A stretch of DNA of 64,000 bases from Porphyridium purpureum. Lineage: Eukaryota > Rhodophyta > Bangiophyceae > Porphyridiales > Porphyridiaceae. Numbering within the stretch: position 1 is the stretch's first letter; each line of letters begins with the position of its first letter. The stretch covers positions 2,976,001 through 3,040,000 of the forward strand of contig VRMN01000001.1 of assembly GCA_008690995.1 (NCBI GenBank), read 5' to 3'. Made by a program: the position numbers and the translations under genes. Of the stretch, positions 48,078 to 56,536 are shown piece after piece. The notes under the pieces are model-generated. The model was given only the letters and a program-made list of their open reading frames with translations. It did not search any database and was not told the DNA's origin.

Positions 48078-49046
48078 TCACTGCGCTTTCTGTTCACGCT
48101 CCTTCTTTTTTAGCGCACGCGCACGAATTTTTCCGTGCAGGTCGTTCACGTACGACACCTGCGATTTTAGCGGCAAGAGCCTTAGAGCGTTTGCCATGGC
48201 ATCGTGTGGCCAATACGCATTCAGCTGCACATCTGAGCCGCGGGCATCCAAGCACAACTTGGCATAGAACGTTGCGGATGGCACAGTGAACGAGCTCTTG
48301 CGGAATTTGCTCATTTCAGAAACCACGTAGAAGGGAATGCAGCTCTGCACCGACACGTTGTACCGAGCGACTTCGCCGGAAAGTGAAATCGCGAGGCTGT
48401 CCATGTACGCTTTCGTGGCGCCGTAGATCGAAAGCATCGGGGCAGGCGATACAGTGCCTGCTGCAGAACTCATCATATAAATAGCGCCTTTCTTATTTGC
48501 GATCATGGCCGGAAGCAGCATGCGCGTCATCTTGTTGGTGGACGTGATGTTCACGCGTACGATGCGATCCTCCGCTTCCGGTTCCACATCCACAAAGTCT
48601 GTCGGGAACGGCACATTGACACCGACATTATTGACCAGCACGGAGACGTTCAAATCCTTGAGCGAGGCCTCGAGCGCTGCGTAGTCCTTTGCGGTCGCCG
48701 AGTCGAAATCGAAACGAATCACCTTGGTCTTGATGCCGGTATTCTGGCGCTCCACGTCGGCTGCGAGGGTCTTGAGCTTTTCTTCCGATCGCGCAAGAAG
48801 CACCACGTTCATCTTGCGCTTCGCGAGCTCGCGCACGAAGCCTTCACCAACACCCTGCGACGCGCCAGTCACGACGGCCCACTCACCGCGGAACGCAGCG
48901 TACGACGCTGGCGCGGCGTTTGGACGTAGAAAGTAGCGCAGAAGCCAGCCCGCCAGCCCGCCCAGTACGCGAGCCAACGCAACCGCGCCCAGGCCTAGCA
49001 GCACGTACGCGACAATCACCTTGTTCAACATCGCGGGATCCGCCAT
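48078..49046 (-). CDS. Very-long-chain 3-oxoacyl-CoA reductase (KCR/HSD17B12 type)
   Basis: KCR performs the NADPH-dependent second step of ER fatty-acid elongation. The 322-residue product starts at the ATG at 49046 (MADPAMLNKVIVAYVLLGLG), directly followed by the N-terminal membrane segment. An in-frame ATG at 49157 exists but would translate a CA-repeat microsatellite, so it is rejected. SDR motifs: VVTGASQGVGEGF (cofactor glycines), LVNNVGVN, YMMSSAAG (catalytic Ser) and YGATKAYMDS (Tyr-x3-Lys). The C terminus ends in a Lys-rich KKKEREQKAQ, compatible with an ER-retrieval-like tail. Family length is about 310-320. Alternative: a related steroid dehydrogenase; the overall motifs favour KCR. 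Confidence 0.9.
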   Translation of the reverse strand: MADPAMLNKVIVAYVLLGLGAVALARVLGGLAGWLLRYFLRPNAAPASYAAFRGEWAVVTGASQGVGEGFVRELAKRKMNVVLLARSEEKLKTLAADVERQNTGIKTKVIRFDFDSATAKDYAALEASLKDLNVSVLVNNVGVNVPFPTDFVDVEPEAEDRIVRVNITSTNKMTRMLLPAMIANKKGAIYMMSSAAGTVSPAPMLSIYGATKAYMDSLAISLSGEVARYNVSVQSCIPFYVVSEMSKFRKSSFTVPSATFYAKLCLDARGSDVQLNAYWPHDAMANALRLLPLKSQVSYVNDLHGKIRARALKKKEREQKAQ

Positions 49047-49081
49047 CTTCGCGCTTTCGTGCTCTCGACTAGCTTCACACA

Positions 49082-49110
49082 GACACACACACACACACAC
49101 ACACACACAC
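49082..49110. repeat. (CA)n microsatellite
   Basis: About fourteen CA units between the divergent KCR and DMT transporter genes, within the KCR 5' leader. Nothing else is seen in the 49047-49374 gap. Confidence 0.95.
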
Positions 49111-49374
49111 CTTCTCCCCCTGCCCGCGCCATCACTGCCCGCGTTTAACTCCTTCATCTCATCTCAGTTTTCCATAGCAAACTGGCCTGCGTTTGCCATT
49201 TTTGGGTTTTGGGGTTTGTTGGGCTGCACGACCAGCAGGCGCTAGACGATGCGCTGCGGACGTGTGGGTGGTCGCGTGCGTGCGAAGCCGCCGCTGGGCA
49301 CGAGGTGTGTGCGGCTGCGCAGCTGAGCGAATTCTAAAATACATCGCTTGGTTTGAACAGCAAAGCATTCAAGC

Positions 49375-50688
49375 ATGACGGGTCATCGCGGACCATGCGC
49401 GGCTTGGATCGGCACGCCCCCGGCAGCTGGGCGGCTCCGTGGGTCACATCGCCTGGCACGTTCCGTCTTGCAATGCCCAGAAAAGTTGCTGGGACGCACG
49501 CTACGGACGGGTGGACCACGTCGAGCACTTCTGTCGATGCGGGCGTCGCCCGATGCGATAGATGGTCGGGATGGTGGAAAGGAAAAGAGTGACGCTCAGG
49601 CAAAAGCCGACCTGAGACGCCATTTGATCGGGATTGCTGCTCTTGTCGTGACCACCTACTCCTGGGCACTGAATAACAGTGGTGTCAAGTACTGCTTAAA
49701 GTTTGGAATGACTCCAGGCTTTCTCACGCTGTCGCGGTTCACTGTCGCGCTGCTGCCTTTCTTGGCGTCGCTACGCGTCACGTCATTTGTCGCGTCCGCG
49801 CCAATGTCCATTTTTGCGTTCTGTGGCAATCTGAGCCTGGCCTACGCGTTGCAGTCGACCACAGCCGGCCGCGTCGGCTTCTACAGCTCAGTCTCCACGT
49901 GCTTTGTGCCGCTCCTGCAAAAGCTTGTGCTGCCCAAGCAGTTTCAGAGCAAGATTTTGCCGCGGCAAGTGATCAGCGTGGTGATCAGCTTGATGGGCAT
50001 GGTGTGCATGTCGTGGCGCGCACTCGCGGTACACAGTCCGTCTGTAAAGGGCGACGCACTTGCGTTCACCGGCTCGCTCTTCTTCGCGATGTATACCGTT
50101 TTACTGACTCGAACGGCGAAAACACATCCCATCAGGGAAGTTAGCGCGGCAATGCGGGCATGGATCTGCATCTTCGCCGTAGGATGGTTTCTTGTCGAGC
50201 AACGGGTGTGGAATGCTGGATTACTTCCTGTGCTGCGAAATTTGATACCAGCCGCCGCGCCCGGAATCAGGGGCGCGTACGCGGTCATTGGGATCCTGTC
50301 ACTGCTTGTGGCAGTGGCATCCTTCACGCAAGTATTTGGGCAGCAGCGCGTGTCGAGCACCGAGGCAGCTATCACGTACTCGCTGCTGCCCGTGTGGAGC
50401 GCGCTTTTTGGCTTTCTTTTCTTTGCAGAGCGTTTGAACGGGCCTGAGCAGATCCTCGGCGGCTTGCTCATCATATGCAGCTCGCTCGTGGCGCAAATCC
50501 CGCTCAAGATTGGTGTGAAGATGCCCGGCTCCGGGTCTCGGACTGGGACGGCGCCTGCGGCCACCGCGCAACAATCATCATCAGACTCAACGTCCAAGCC
50601 GCCATCGCCATTCAGCAGATTTCCGATGCACCGTCCGACGAAACTGCCTGGGCCACCCCAGCCGTACGACCCAGACTCAGCGATATAG
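49375..50688 (+). CDS. Drug/metabolite (EamA/DMT) transporter, probably plastid envelope
   Basis: A 437-residue transporter with ten predicted membrane segments in two five-helix EamA repeats. The N-terminal 85 residues are hydrophilic, Arg/Gly/Ala-rich and poor in acids, resembling a transit peptide. Repeat 1 starts GIAALVVTTYSWALNNSGVK with FLTLSRFTVALLPFLASL and SLAYALQSTTAGRVGFYSS. Repeat 2 has KGDALAFTGSLFFAMYTVLL, SSTEAAITYSLLPVWSALFG and the end LNGPEQILGGLLIICSSLVA, which is the typical E...G..LI.. EamA ending. The substrate cannot be read; triose-phosphate/nucleotide-sugar transporter-type specificity motifs are not evident. It shares a 328-bp divergent promoter region with KCR. Confidence 0.85.
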   Translation: MTGHRGPCAAWIGTPPAAGRLRGSHRLARSVLQCPEKLLGRTLRTGGPRRALLSMRASPDAIDGRDGGKEKSDAQAKADLRRHLIGIAALVVTTYSWALNNSGVKYCLKFGMTPGFLTLSRFTVALLPFLASLRVTSFVASAPMSIFAFCGNLSLAYALQSTTAGRVGFYSSVSTCFVPLLQKLVLPKQFQSKILPRQVISVVISLMGMVCMSWRALAVHSPSVKGDALAFTGSLFFAMYTVLLTRTAKTHPIREVSAAMRAWICIFAVGWFLVEQRVWNAGLLPVLRNLIPAAAPGIRGAYAVIGILSLLVAVASFTQVFGQQRVSSTEAAITYSLLPVWSALFGFLFFAERLNGPEQILGGLLIICSSLVAQIPLKIGVKMPGSGSRTGTAPAATAQQSSSDSTSKPPSPFSRFPMHRPTKLPGPPQPYDPDSAI

Positions 50689-50924
50689 TCAAGCGCTCAG
50701 CTTCCGCGTACACGCGTGCTTCTGCATGTCTGTCCCACGCCACTTTCGCATTCTATTCTCTGCACAAGGCTGACAACGGAAATAAAAACAAGCGGCTAGT
50801 AATTTTTTTTTGAGGGGAGATGGAAAAGGGACAAAGCGGAGGACAAGGGCGTTAAAGACTAACAGGACGTCGAGAGAGGGCGCGGAAAGGAGCGTGGCGA
50901 GGCTTGGAGGTGAAGCACGAAATC

Positions 50925-51562
50925 ATGGGAACTTTGGTTGTGGGCTCGATCATCTTTCTGATCCTCACGTTGGTCGGGTACCTCGTGGTTTCGATCGTGT
51001 GGCGCAACGACAAGGATTCGCAAGCGTACGTTGGCGGTCTTTGGCGGTGTTGGTTTTGCGTTTGGAGTTCGGGCCCTGTAACTGCGCTCTGTAGAGGCCC
51101 TGGGTGGGTGGCAATCGTTGGAGCTATGACACTAACTTTTGTTTGTTTTATTCCGTGTTTGTACGGTGCGTACTCTCCTGTCTCCTGCGCTCGCGTTCGT
51201 GTCTTATGATTCGTATCTCCGCTGCTGCTGTTCAAACTGCCTTCGTGTCTTCACTCATCGAAGTCTGGGGCAATTGTGCGTGCTGCTGGCCGCCGCGTGC
51301 ATGTAGTAAGTTGACGCGGACACTCCGCCGGCATTTTGATTTGTTGGTCTTCCATGTTGTTTACGGTTCCCTGTGCGTTTCACACGCGCAGCTTTGTGCT
51401 TTGGGCAAGTCAGCTAACTCGAATAATTCCAATCCACCTTTGTGCTTGCCCGTGCAACATTCGTTTCTTGTTCCACCCCTCAGCATCATGTGGGTCACGT
51501 GCTTCTTGCATCAACTGCATCCGATTATTCGACCGGTAAAACCGTTCCACCTCGAGGCATAA
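50925..51562 (+). CDS. VMA9: V-type ATPase V0 subunit e (VMA9 type), three exons
   Basis: Subunit e is a small two-helix component of the V0 proton channel of vacuolar-type ATPase. Exon 1 (50925-51025) encodes helix 1, MGTLVVGSIIFLILTLVGYL, and ends at GC|gtacgt. Intron 1 is 69 bp (acceptor ctctgtag). Exon 2 (51095 to about 51154) encodes GPGWVAIVGAMTLTFVCFIP. Intron 2 is about 329 bp (acceptor ccctcag). Exon 3 (51484-51562) encodes IMWVTCFLHQLHPIIRPVKP and ends at the stop after FHLEA. The conserved MW...QLHPL/I.P of subunit e is clear. The spliced product is about 79 residues, within the family range of 70-81. The donor of intron 2 is weak (gtgttt) and could be 6 bp downstream. Confidence 0.7.
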
Positions 51563-51651
51563 GCTTAGGATGCGGAACGTACGCGCATCGTGCCAAATAT
51601 AAACAGTGTTCGGCTTGAACGATTCAGTCTTTTGATTTTGCATCTTTCTGT

Positions 51652-53355
51652 TCATCTCAGGTGCAGCAGCATCTGGCCAGGCTTTTCCACAAGTGCCTTC
51701 CAATGATTGCTAAAGTTGGCCATCGTGGCACCATCAATTATACGGTGGTCTGCACTCCAACTCACTGCGCACACCCGGCGCATAGTAGGTGCTGCGGTAG
51801 CCTCGTCACACATCAGCTGATTCCGGATGCGACCGATAGCACCAATAGCCACTTGAGGAGGCATGATTAGCGGGCTTGTATAAGTACCACCAATCGAACC
51901 AATATTCGACAGCGCAAACGTCCCTCCCTCGAGATCAGCCTCAGCAAAGCGCATGTTGCGCACCTCGTTCTGGATCCGGGCCAGTTCGCGTGCAATATCT
52001 GCCACAGTCAGCTCATTGACATTTTTGATGTTGGGAACAATCAAGCCTTGAGGCGAGTCCATAGCAATGGAGATATTGTGCTGCATTTTGTAAGTTATGT
52101 TTTCGCAAGCGTCGTCCACCGATGCATTTAGAATTGGAAACGCTTCTAGTGACATCGAGCACGCCTTGATAAGTAGCGGTAGGTATGTCAATCGGATGCC
52201 GCGCGTTTCCAAAACAGAAGCAAGATCACGCTTAAGTTTAACAAGCTCGTCCATAATGACCTCCTCGCCCAGTACTAGCTGCGGTATTTGCGCCGATGCA
52301 GTCATGCTCCTAACCATTGCACGCATGAGCCCGCGAATGGGCTGTACTAGACGCTCCTGCTGACCCGCACGGGCAATGGTATCCTCACCCGCCCCTTCAA
52401 CATCATTCCCCAAGTCATTGACACGCTGGTGCTGCTCTGAAATCCAATCACCCACTCGCGGCGCCTGCGCAGGATGGGGAGCGGACGAGTCGCTTCCACG
52501 CATCCCTGCCGCCATGGACTCCCTGCCCTCGGTATGGTATGCTAGCACGTCTTGCCTTGTGATACGACCTTGACTCCCCGTGCCTTTGACGAGCGCCAAA
52601 TTTATCCCCAGCTCCCTTGCAAGGAGGCGCACCGGAGGTGCGGCGAGCACGTTTGTCTCTGTTCCACGCGTCTGGGTTGCATCTGAGATGGTCGGTTTCA
52701 CCTCGGGTGAACTTGACGAAACTAATCCAGTTGGTAAGTCCGCGGCGCCGCCGCGCGATGCGTCCAATGATGCCTCTGAATGATCGTCGCCATCTACTTC
52801 AAAACGGCACAGCAAGTCGCCCACCTTTGCAATATCACCCTTCTGGAACATCAAATCGACCACTTTTCCATCAAAGCGCGACTCGATTGTGATGGTGGCC
52901 TTGTCAGACTGGGCGTCTAACAGCTTGTCAAACTGATGCACGTGATCGCCTTCACGCACATGCCATTCGATGATCTCAACGTCATGAATACCTTCTCCTG
53001 GCTGCGGTACGAAAAAATCTCTCAACGCCTTGCCACTGGCTGCATCCGAGAGAAGCGCAGGCTCCGCGTGCGCCTCTGTGCCCAAACCTCTTGCCTGACT
53101 CGCGCGGCACCACCTTTGCGCGCATCCTGCTTTTGCAGGACGCGCAGCAACACAGAATGGCTCAATCCTCGCAGCTTTCTTCCATCCATGCCCGCTCTGG
53201 CCGACACACGAGCCCAGTGGCCATCGCACCTGCGTGGCACGCATGGAATATGCTCTGCACTCGGTCTCATACCCGGTAAGCCGGCAGCTCCTCGCGCCAC
53301 GTGCGGCGCGCGCGCGCAGCGTTACGAGCCAGCGCATACTCACATTTTTCACCAT
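51652..53355 (-). CDS. DBT: Branched-chain 2-oxoacid dehydrogenase E2 (dihydrolipoyl transacylase)
   Basis: The E2 core of the mitochondrial BCKDH complex transfers acyl groups from lipoate to CoA in Val/Leu/Ile breakdown. From the ATG at 53355 (the frame to 53490 begins GTG) the product is 567 residues. An Arg-rich presequence of about 100 residues precedes a lipoyl domain at about 118-191, FFVPQPGEGIHDVEIIEWHV with the lipoylated Lys in DAQSDKATITI. The peripheral-subunit-binding domain is at about 243-275 (VRLLARELGINLALVKGTGS). The catalytic domain follows a linker and ends with WSADHRIIDGATMANF, holding the HxxxDG active site. One lipoyl domain and the sequence details favour branched-chain over pyruvate or 2-oxoglutarate E2. 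Confidence 0.92.
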   Translation of the reverse strand: MVKNVSMRWLVTLRARAARGARSCRLTGYETECRAYSMRATQVRWPLGSCVGQSGHGWKKAARIEPFCVAARPAKAGCAQRWCRASQARGLGTEAHAEPALLSDAASGKALRDFFVPQPGEGIHDVEIIEWHVREGDHVHQFDKLLDAQSDKATITIESRFDGKVVDLMFQKGDIAKVGDLLCRFEVDGDDHSEASLDASRGGAADLPTGLVSSSSPEVKPTISDATQTRGTETNVLAAPPVRLLARELGINLALVKGTGSQGRITRQDVLAYHTEGRESMAAGMRGSDSSAPHPAQAPRVGDWISEQHQRVNDLGNDVEGAGEDTIARAGQQERLVQPIRGLMRAMVRSMTASAQIPQLVLGEEVIMDELVKLKRDLASVLETRGIRLTYLPLLIKACSMSLEAFPILNASVDDACENITYKMQHNISIAMDSPQGLIVPNIKNVNELTVADIARELARIQNEVRNMRFAEADLEGGTFALSNIGSIGGTYTSPLIMPPQVAIGAIGRIRNQLMCDEATAAPTMRRVCAVSWSADHRIIDGATMANFSNHWKALVEKPGQMLLHLR

Positions 53356-53494
53356 TCCCGACACCAACGCCAGCACCAACACCAACAACCAGCGCAGAGC
53401 CAGACCTTCACGCCCCGCACTGCATCCTCTCGCTCTCGAACTCACTGAATCTCCCTTCGCGCGGCTACGTGGGCTGGAATGCAATGGCACAGAG

Positions 53495-53560
53495 GTACAG
53501 TATGTACACTCACACGCATACAGTACCTAAAACATGGACTGTACCCCTGGAGGTACAGCT
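53495..53560. promoter_or_regulatory. Degenerate GTACAG cluster in a divergent promoter
   Basis: GTACAGTATGTACACT at about 53495-53510, CAGTAC at 53521 and CTGTACC-CCTGG-AGGTACAG at about 53539-53558, the last forming an imperfect inverted repeat. The cluster lies between the BCKDH E2 and DET1 starts (53356-53634). Confidence 0.4.
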
Positions 53561-53634
53561 GACGGGAGGAGAACAAGGAGACATGCGCGAGGAGGATGTA
53601 GCGCCGGTTGATGTAGCCGACGCCAAGTGAATGG

Positions 53635-56193
53635 ATGATGAGCAGACCGGCATTGCCGCAGTGGCCAGACACCAGCGCAGATAATCCAGCAGACGGTCGA
53701 GCGCGGGCTGCTTCTCCGAGAGCGCGGTATGTCGACAGCGCCGTGCAGTTCAGCGTCGGGCACGATCTGTTTGCAGGCGCGACGCCCAGGCGCCCGATTG
53801 CGCATGGCGTCCCCGCCTCGCGCAAGCGTGCACTGGAGACAGAGCCGGCGCTCCGCCCGGCTGTGCCTGTCAACGAGACGCCGCGTGAAATGGAAGCGCA
53901 CTCGTTGCTACGCCGTATACGCGCGCAAAGTCTGTACGGCGTCGCGTGTCCAGCACGCCGCCGGTTCCGCACGCTCACGTACGAAAGCACCGTGCCCAAT
54001 CGCTTTGTGCGCATTAGAGAGGAGGGGGCTCCAGACGTCTACTTTCGCAGGTTCACGGCGGACGGAAAGTACCTCATTGCATTTTCGCGCTCGTTTCGTG
54101 AAGTGCTGGTATTCCGTGTCGAAAGTGGCGCGGCAAGAACAAGCTGTTCACTTGACGCGGAAGAAGAGCGGATCATAGACTCTGAAGTCATGCCTGGCGA
54201 GAATGAATTGCTGCATGCGCACGAGAATTCTGCACACAGTTGCAGTGAAGACCTCGGCCAGCAACAACAGCAGCATCCGAAATCGCAAACTCTCACGCCG
54301 TCCATGCCATTCTCGCGCTTTTTCACATTGGCTGCGAGTGTGGTCGTGCCAAGCGGTAATGAGATTTTATGCAAGGATTTTTGTCTGATTACAAGCGACG
54401 ATCGGTACGCTGTACTTGGGAGCTGGGCGCCGCCGCTAGAAACCGGAGATTTGTCCGGCGAAACTTCTAGCGAGGATGCGGCGGCTCTGACTCAAATGCC
54501 GCGGCTTGAGTCCATTTCGCTACACTTGCTTGACCTTCACAGTATGAAAGTGACAGACACATACACATTTCGTGATGATTTTGTGCTACTTGAAGCACAT
54601 GAAGGCGTGGACCTCATGGATAACATGCTGATGGTATTGTCCCTACGTCATCAGGAGCTGCACTTTGTTGAGATCCGAAGCGTGACCGGCACTCTACGAC
54701 GCGTGTTTTCGATAGGACAGAATTGCTTTGACGATGACCAGCTTTTGCTGCGTGAACGTGAAGAGCTGGAAAGGCGATTTACGTCGAGCAAGGGTCAACC
54801 GCGAGCCCCTCGGCGCGACAGAAGCCAAGCTCCAGATGGCTCGACACAAGACAGTCGTGCAAGTTCGGACGGCGGCATTCTGGGAGATGGTGAGTACGAA
54901 AATGACACCGACTATTTTGCGCGCATTTCGCACGCACCGGCTGTCATCGTGGATGATCGAACAGGCTTCGGCCTCGGCGAAGGCGGGCAAATGCGACGTG
55001 AAAGTGCAGAAGACGCCGCGAATCCCAGGACCACAGGTGCGCGAGCGCTGCACTTGAACCGGCCCGCACTAGCTGGGCGCGGAAGGCTGCAACCACTTCT
55101 GCCCACTATGAATGTGGTGGTTGGGAGAGGCTTAGGGAACGGACTTCAGCAGGGCGGATTTTTTTCGGGCCTGATGCACAAGTTTCTCGTGTATGTGTGG
55201 AAACAGCATGTTGCGCTAGGCACGCGCTCACATTTTTTTCTCGCCTTCAAGTCATTCTGCTTCTTGGTGATGCTGAAGGCGCAGATTCTCGACACAAGGC
55301 ACATTTTGATCCGCCTGGGTCATCTCGAGTCGATCAGGAGCCAGACATACGCACAAGGTGCGAACCAGCATCGCTTGTTCTTAGTTGTATACAATCACGT
55401 CGAGGCGCGTATTGTGGGAGTGTTTGAGAACAGCTCTGAAGAACTGCTGAATCTGCTCGCGCGATACTCTGATTTCTTTTCGCGAGGCTCGCCCAGTCTT
55501 TCGCTCCGAAGCGAGCTGCACGGAATAGGACAGCGAGGAGTGGGAGCGCCCTCGCAACGTACGGATGCCTCAGGTTCTGAGCCAGGCTCCGCGAGCTCGC
55601 CTGCCTTGTCATCGAACGGCCGTGCGCGCAGCGGCGGAGGTCGTGGCAGCGCGTCTGGCCAAGCAACCATTGGTGTCGAACCGGGTCGAGCACGAAGCGT
55701 ACTTAACATGCTGCCCGTGTCGCCGCAAGTCAAACACCACAGCGTGTACCTTGACCGAAGCATGTTTTCGTATGACGATCGCCGCTCAAGTGCTTTGGAG
55801 GGTGCTAAGGCACAGGTGTTTTCTGAGTCGAGCGCGATCAAGTTTGTGGCACGTCGGCACCACCGGCTCGCGTTCCGCGTGCACATTGGCGCGGAGAGCG
55901 CAGCCGAGCCTTCCAGCGCGAGGTTTGTCGGTCCGCCGTACAGTGCTGCAGCTGGCTCCGGCGAAGCCGCAGTCCCTGGAACTCAGGGCGCTGCGACCCG
56001 ACAAGCGGCGGCCGCCACGGCGCGCGGAGGAGCGCATGGAGCCGGCGCCGCCGCTGCTGGAAGTGGAGCCAGAAACACGAATCGCCGTTGCTCTGCGCTG
56101 CTTCTGTTCCACCCAGTGTACCCATTTGTGCTGGGCATTGAAATGACAGCATCGGCTACGCAACGACTGACCATCCATTTCCGTGTAACCTGA
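53635..56193 (+). CDS. DET1: DET1 (de-etiolated 1) homologue
   Basis: DET1 works with DDB1 and COP10 on CUL4 ubiquitin ligases and represses light signalling in plants. The 852-residue product, from the ATG at 53635, has the Det1 blocks: FRTLTYESTVPNRFVRIREE, DVYFRRFTADGKYLIAFSRS and FREVLVFRV (residues about 115-165), then CKDFCLITSDDRYAVLGSW, SISLHLLDLHSMKVTDTYTF, HQELHFVEIRSVTGTLRRVF and IGQNCFDDDQLLL. The C-terminal part has HHSVYLDRSMFSYDDRRSSA, SSAIKFVARRHHRLAFRVH and HPVYPFVLGIEMTAS. It is about 300 residues longer than plant or animal DET1 owing to low-complexity Ser/Gly/Ala-rich inserts. Intronless. Its partner genes are not in the window. Confidence 0.88.
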   Translation: MMSRPALPQWPDTSADNPADGRARAASPRARYVDSAVQFSVGHDLFAGATPRRPIAHGVPASRKRALETEPALRPAVPVNETPREMEAHSLLRRIRAQSLYGVACPARRRFRTLTYESTVPNRFVRIREEGAPDVYFRRFTADGKYLIAFSRSFREVLVFRVESGAARTSCSLDAEEERIIDSEVMPGENELLHAHENSAHSCSEDLGQQQQQHPKSQTLTPSMPFSRFFTLAASVVVPSGNEILCKDFCLITSDDRYAVLGSWAPPLETGDLSGETSSEDAAALTQMPRLESISLHLLDLHSMKVTDTYTFRDDFVLLEAHEGVDLMDNMLMVLSLRHQELHFVEIRSVTGTLRRVFSIGQNCFDDDQLLLREREELERRFTSSKGQPRAPRRDRSQAPDGSTQDSRASSDGGILGDGEYENDTDYFARISHAPAVIVDDRTGFGLGEGGQMRRESAEDAANPRTTGARALHLNRPALAGRGRLQPLLPTMNVVVGRGLGNGLQQGGFFSGLMHKFLVYVWKQHVALGTRSHFFLAFKSFCFLVMLKAQILDTRHILIRLGHLESIRSQTYAQGANQHRLFLVVYNHVEARIVGVFENSSEELLNLLARYSDFFSRGSPSLSLRSELHGIGQRGVGAPSQRTDASGSEPGSASSPALSSNGRARSGGGRGSASGQATIGVEPGRARSVLNMLPVSPQVKHHSVYLDRSMFSYDDRRSSALEGAKAQVFSESSAIKFVARRHHRLAFRVHIGAESAAEPSSARFVGPPYSAAAGSGEAAVPGTQGAATRQAAAATARGGAHGAGAAAAGSGARNTNRRCSALLLFHPVYPFVLGIEMTASATQRLTIHFRVT

Positions 56194-56264
56194 AGCCGCG
56201 CTGTGCACTTCACGCGCACAACACGGCTTCACCAGTTTGCGCTCCTCCACGTGGAAAACAAACG

Positions 56265-56279
56265 GTACACTAAGTGTAC
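56265..56279. promoter_or_regulatory. Inverted repeat GTACACTAAGTGTAC
   Basis: A 15-bp near-perfect palindrome (GTACACT / AGTGTAC) about 260 bp before the DPE2 ATG, related to the recurrent GTAC element. Confidence 0.45.
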
Positions 56280-56303
56280 TTCATCGCGCGCTCGCTAATC
56301 AAC

Positions 56304-56352
56304 GGTCCCGGCCCCAGTCCCGGTCCGGGTCCGGGTCCGGGTCCCGGTCCGG
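56304..56352. repeat. GC-rich (GGTCCG)n-like tract
   Basis: About eight degenerate hexamer units of CCGGGT/CCCGGT type between the palindrome and the TATA box of DPE2. Confidence 0.8.
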
Positions 56353-56365
56353 TGCGTCAAGTGTG

Positions 56366-56373
56366 TATATAAA
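56366..56373 (+). promoter_or_regulatory. TATA box of DPE2
   Basis: TATATAAA 164-171 bp upstream of the DPE2 ATG. Confidence 0.5.
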
Positions 56374-56536
56374 TCGTGCGTTCTTCTCACGTTGCCTAGT
56401 GGTTTAGCACTGGATCTGTGGATACAAGAAGGGGAAGGCCTGCTGGCTCTGTAGACGTGGAGTGGTGGTAGCGTCTTGATCAGGACACACAGAGTAGGAA
56501 GGGGCCGGGGGAAGGTATGAGTGCATGTGAGGAGCG

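Larger units (their letters stand above)
56194..56536. other. Intergenic region between DET1 and DPE2
   Basis: A 343-bp gap holding the DPE2 promoter elements listed separately. Confidence 0.5.

Noticed and set aside
49047-49157. N-terminal extension of the KCR gene to the ATG at 49157
   Set aside because: It would translate the CA microsatellite as alternating Val-Cys; the ATG at 49046 starts at the membrane segment.
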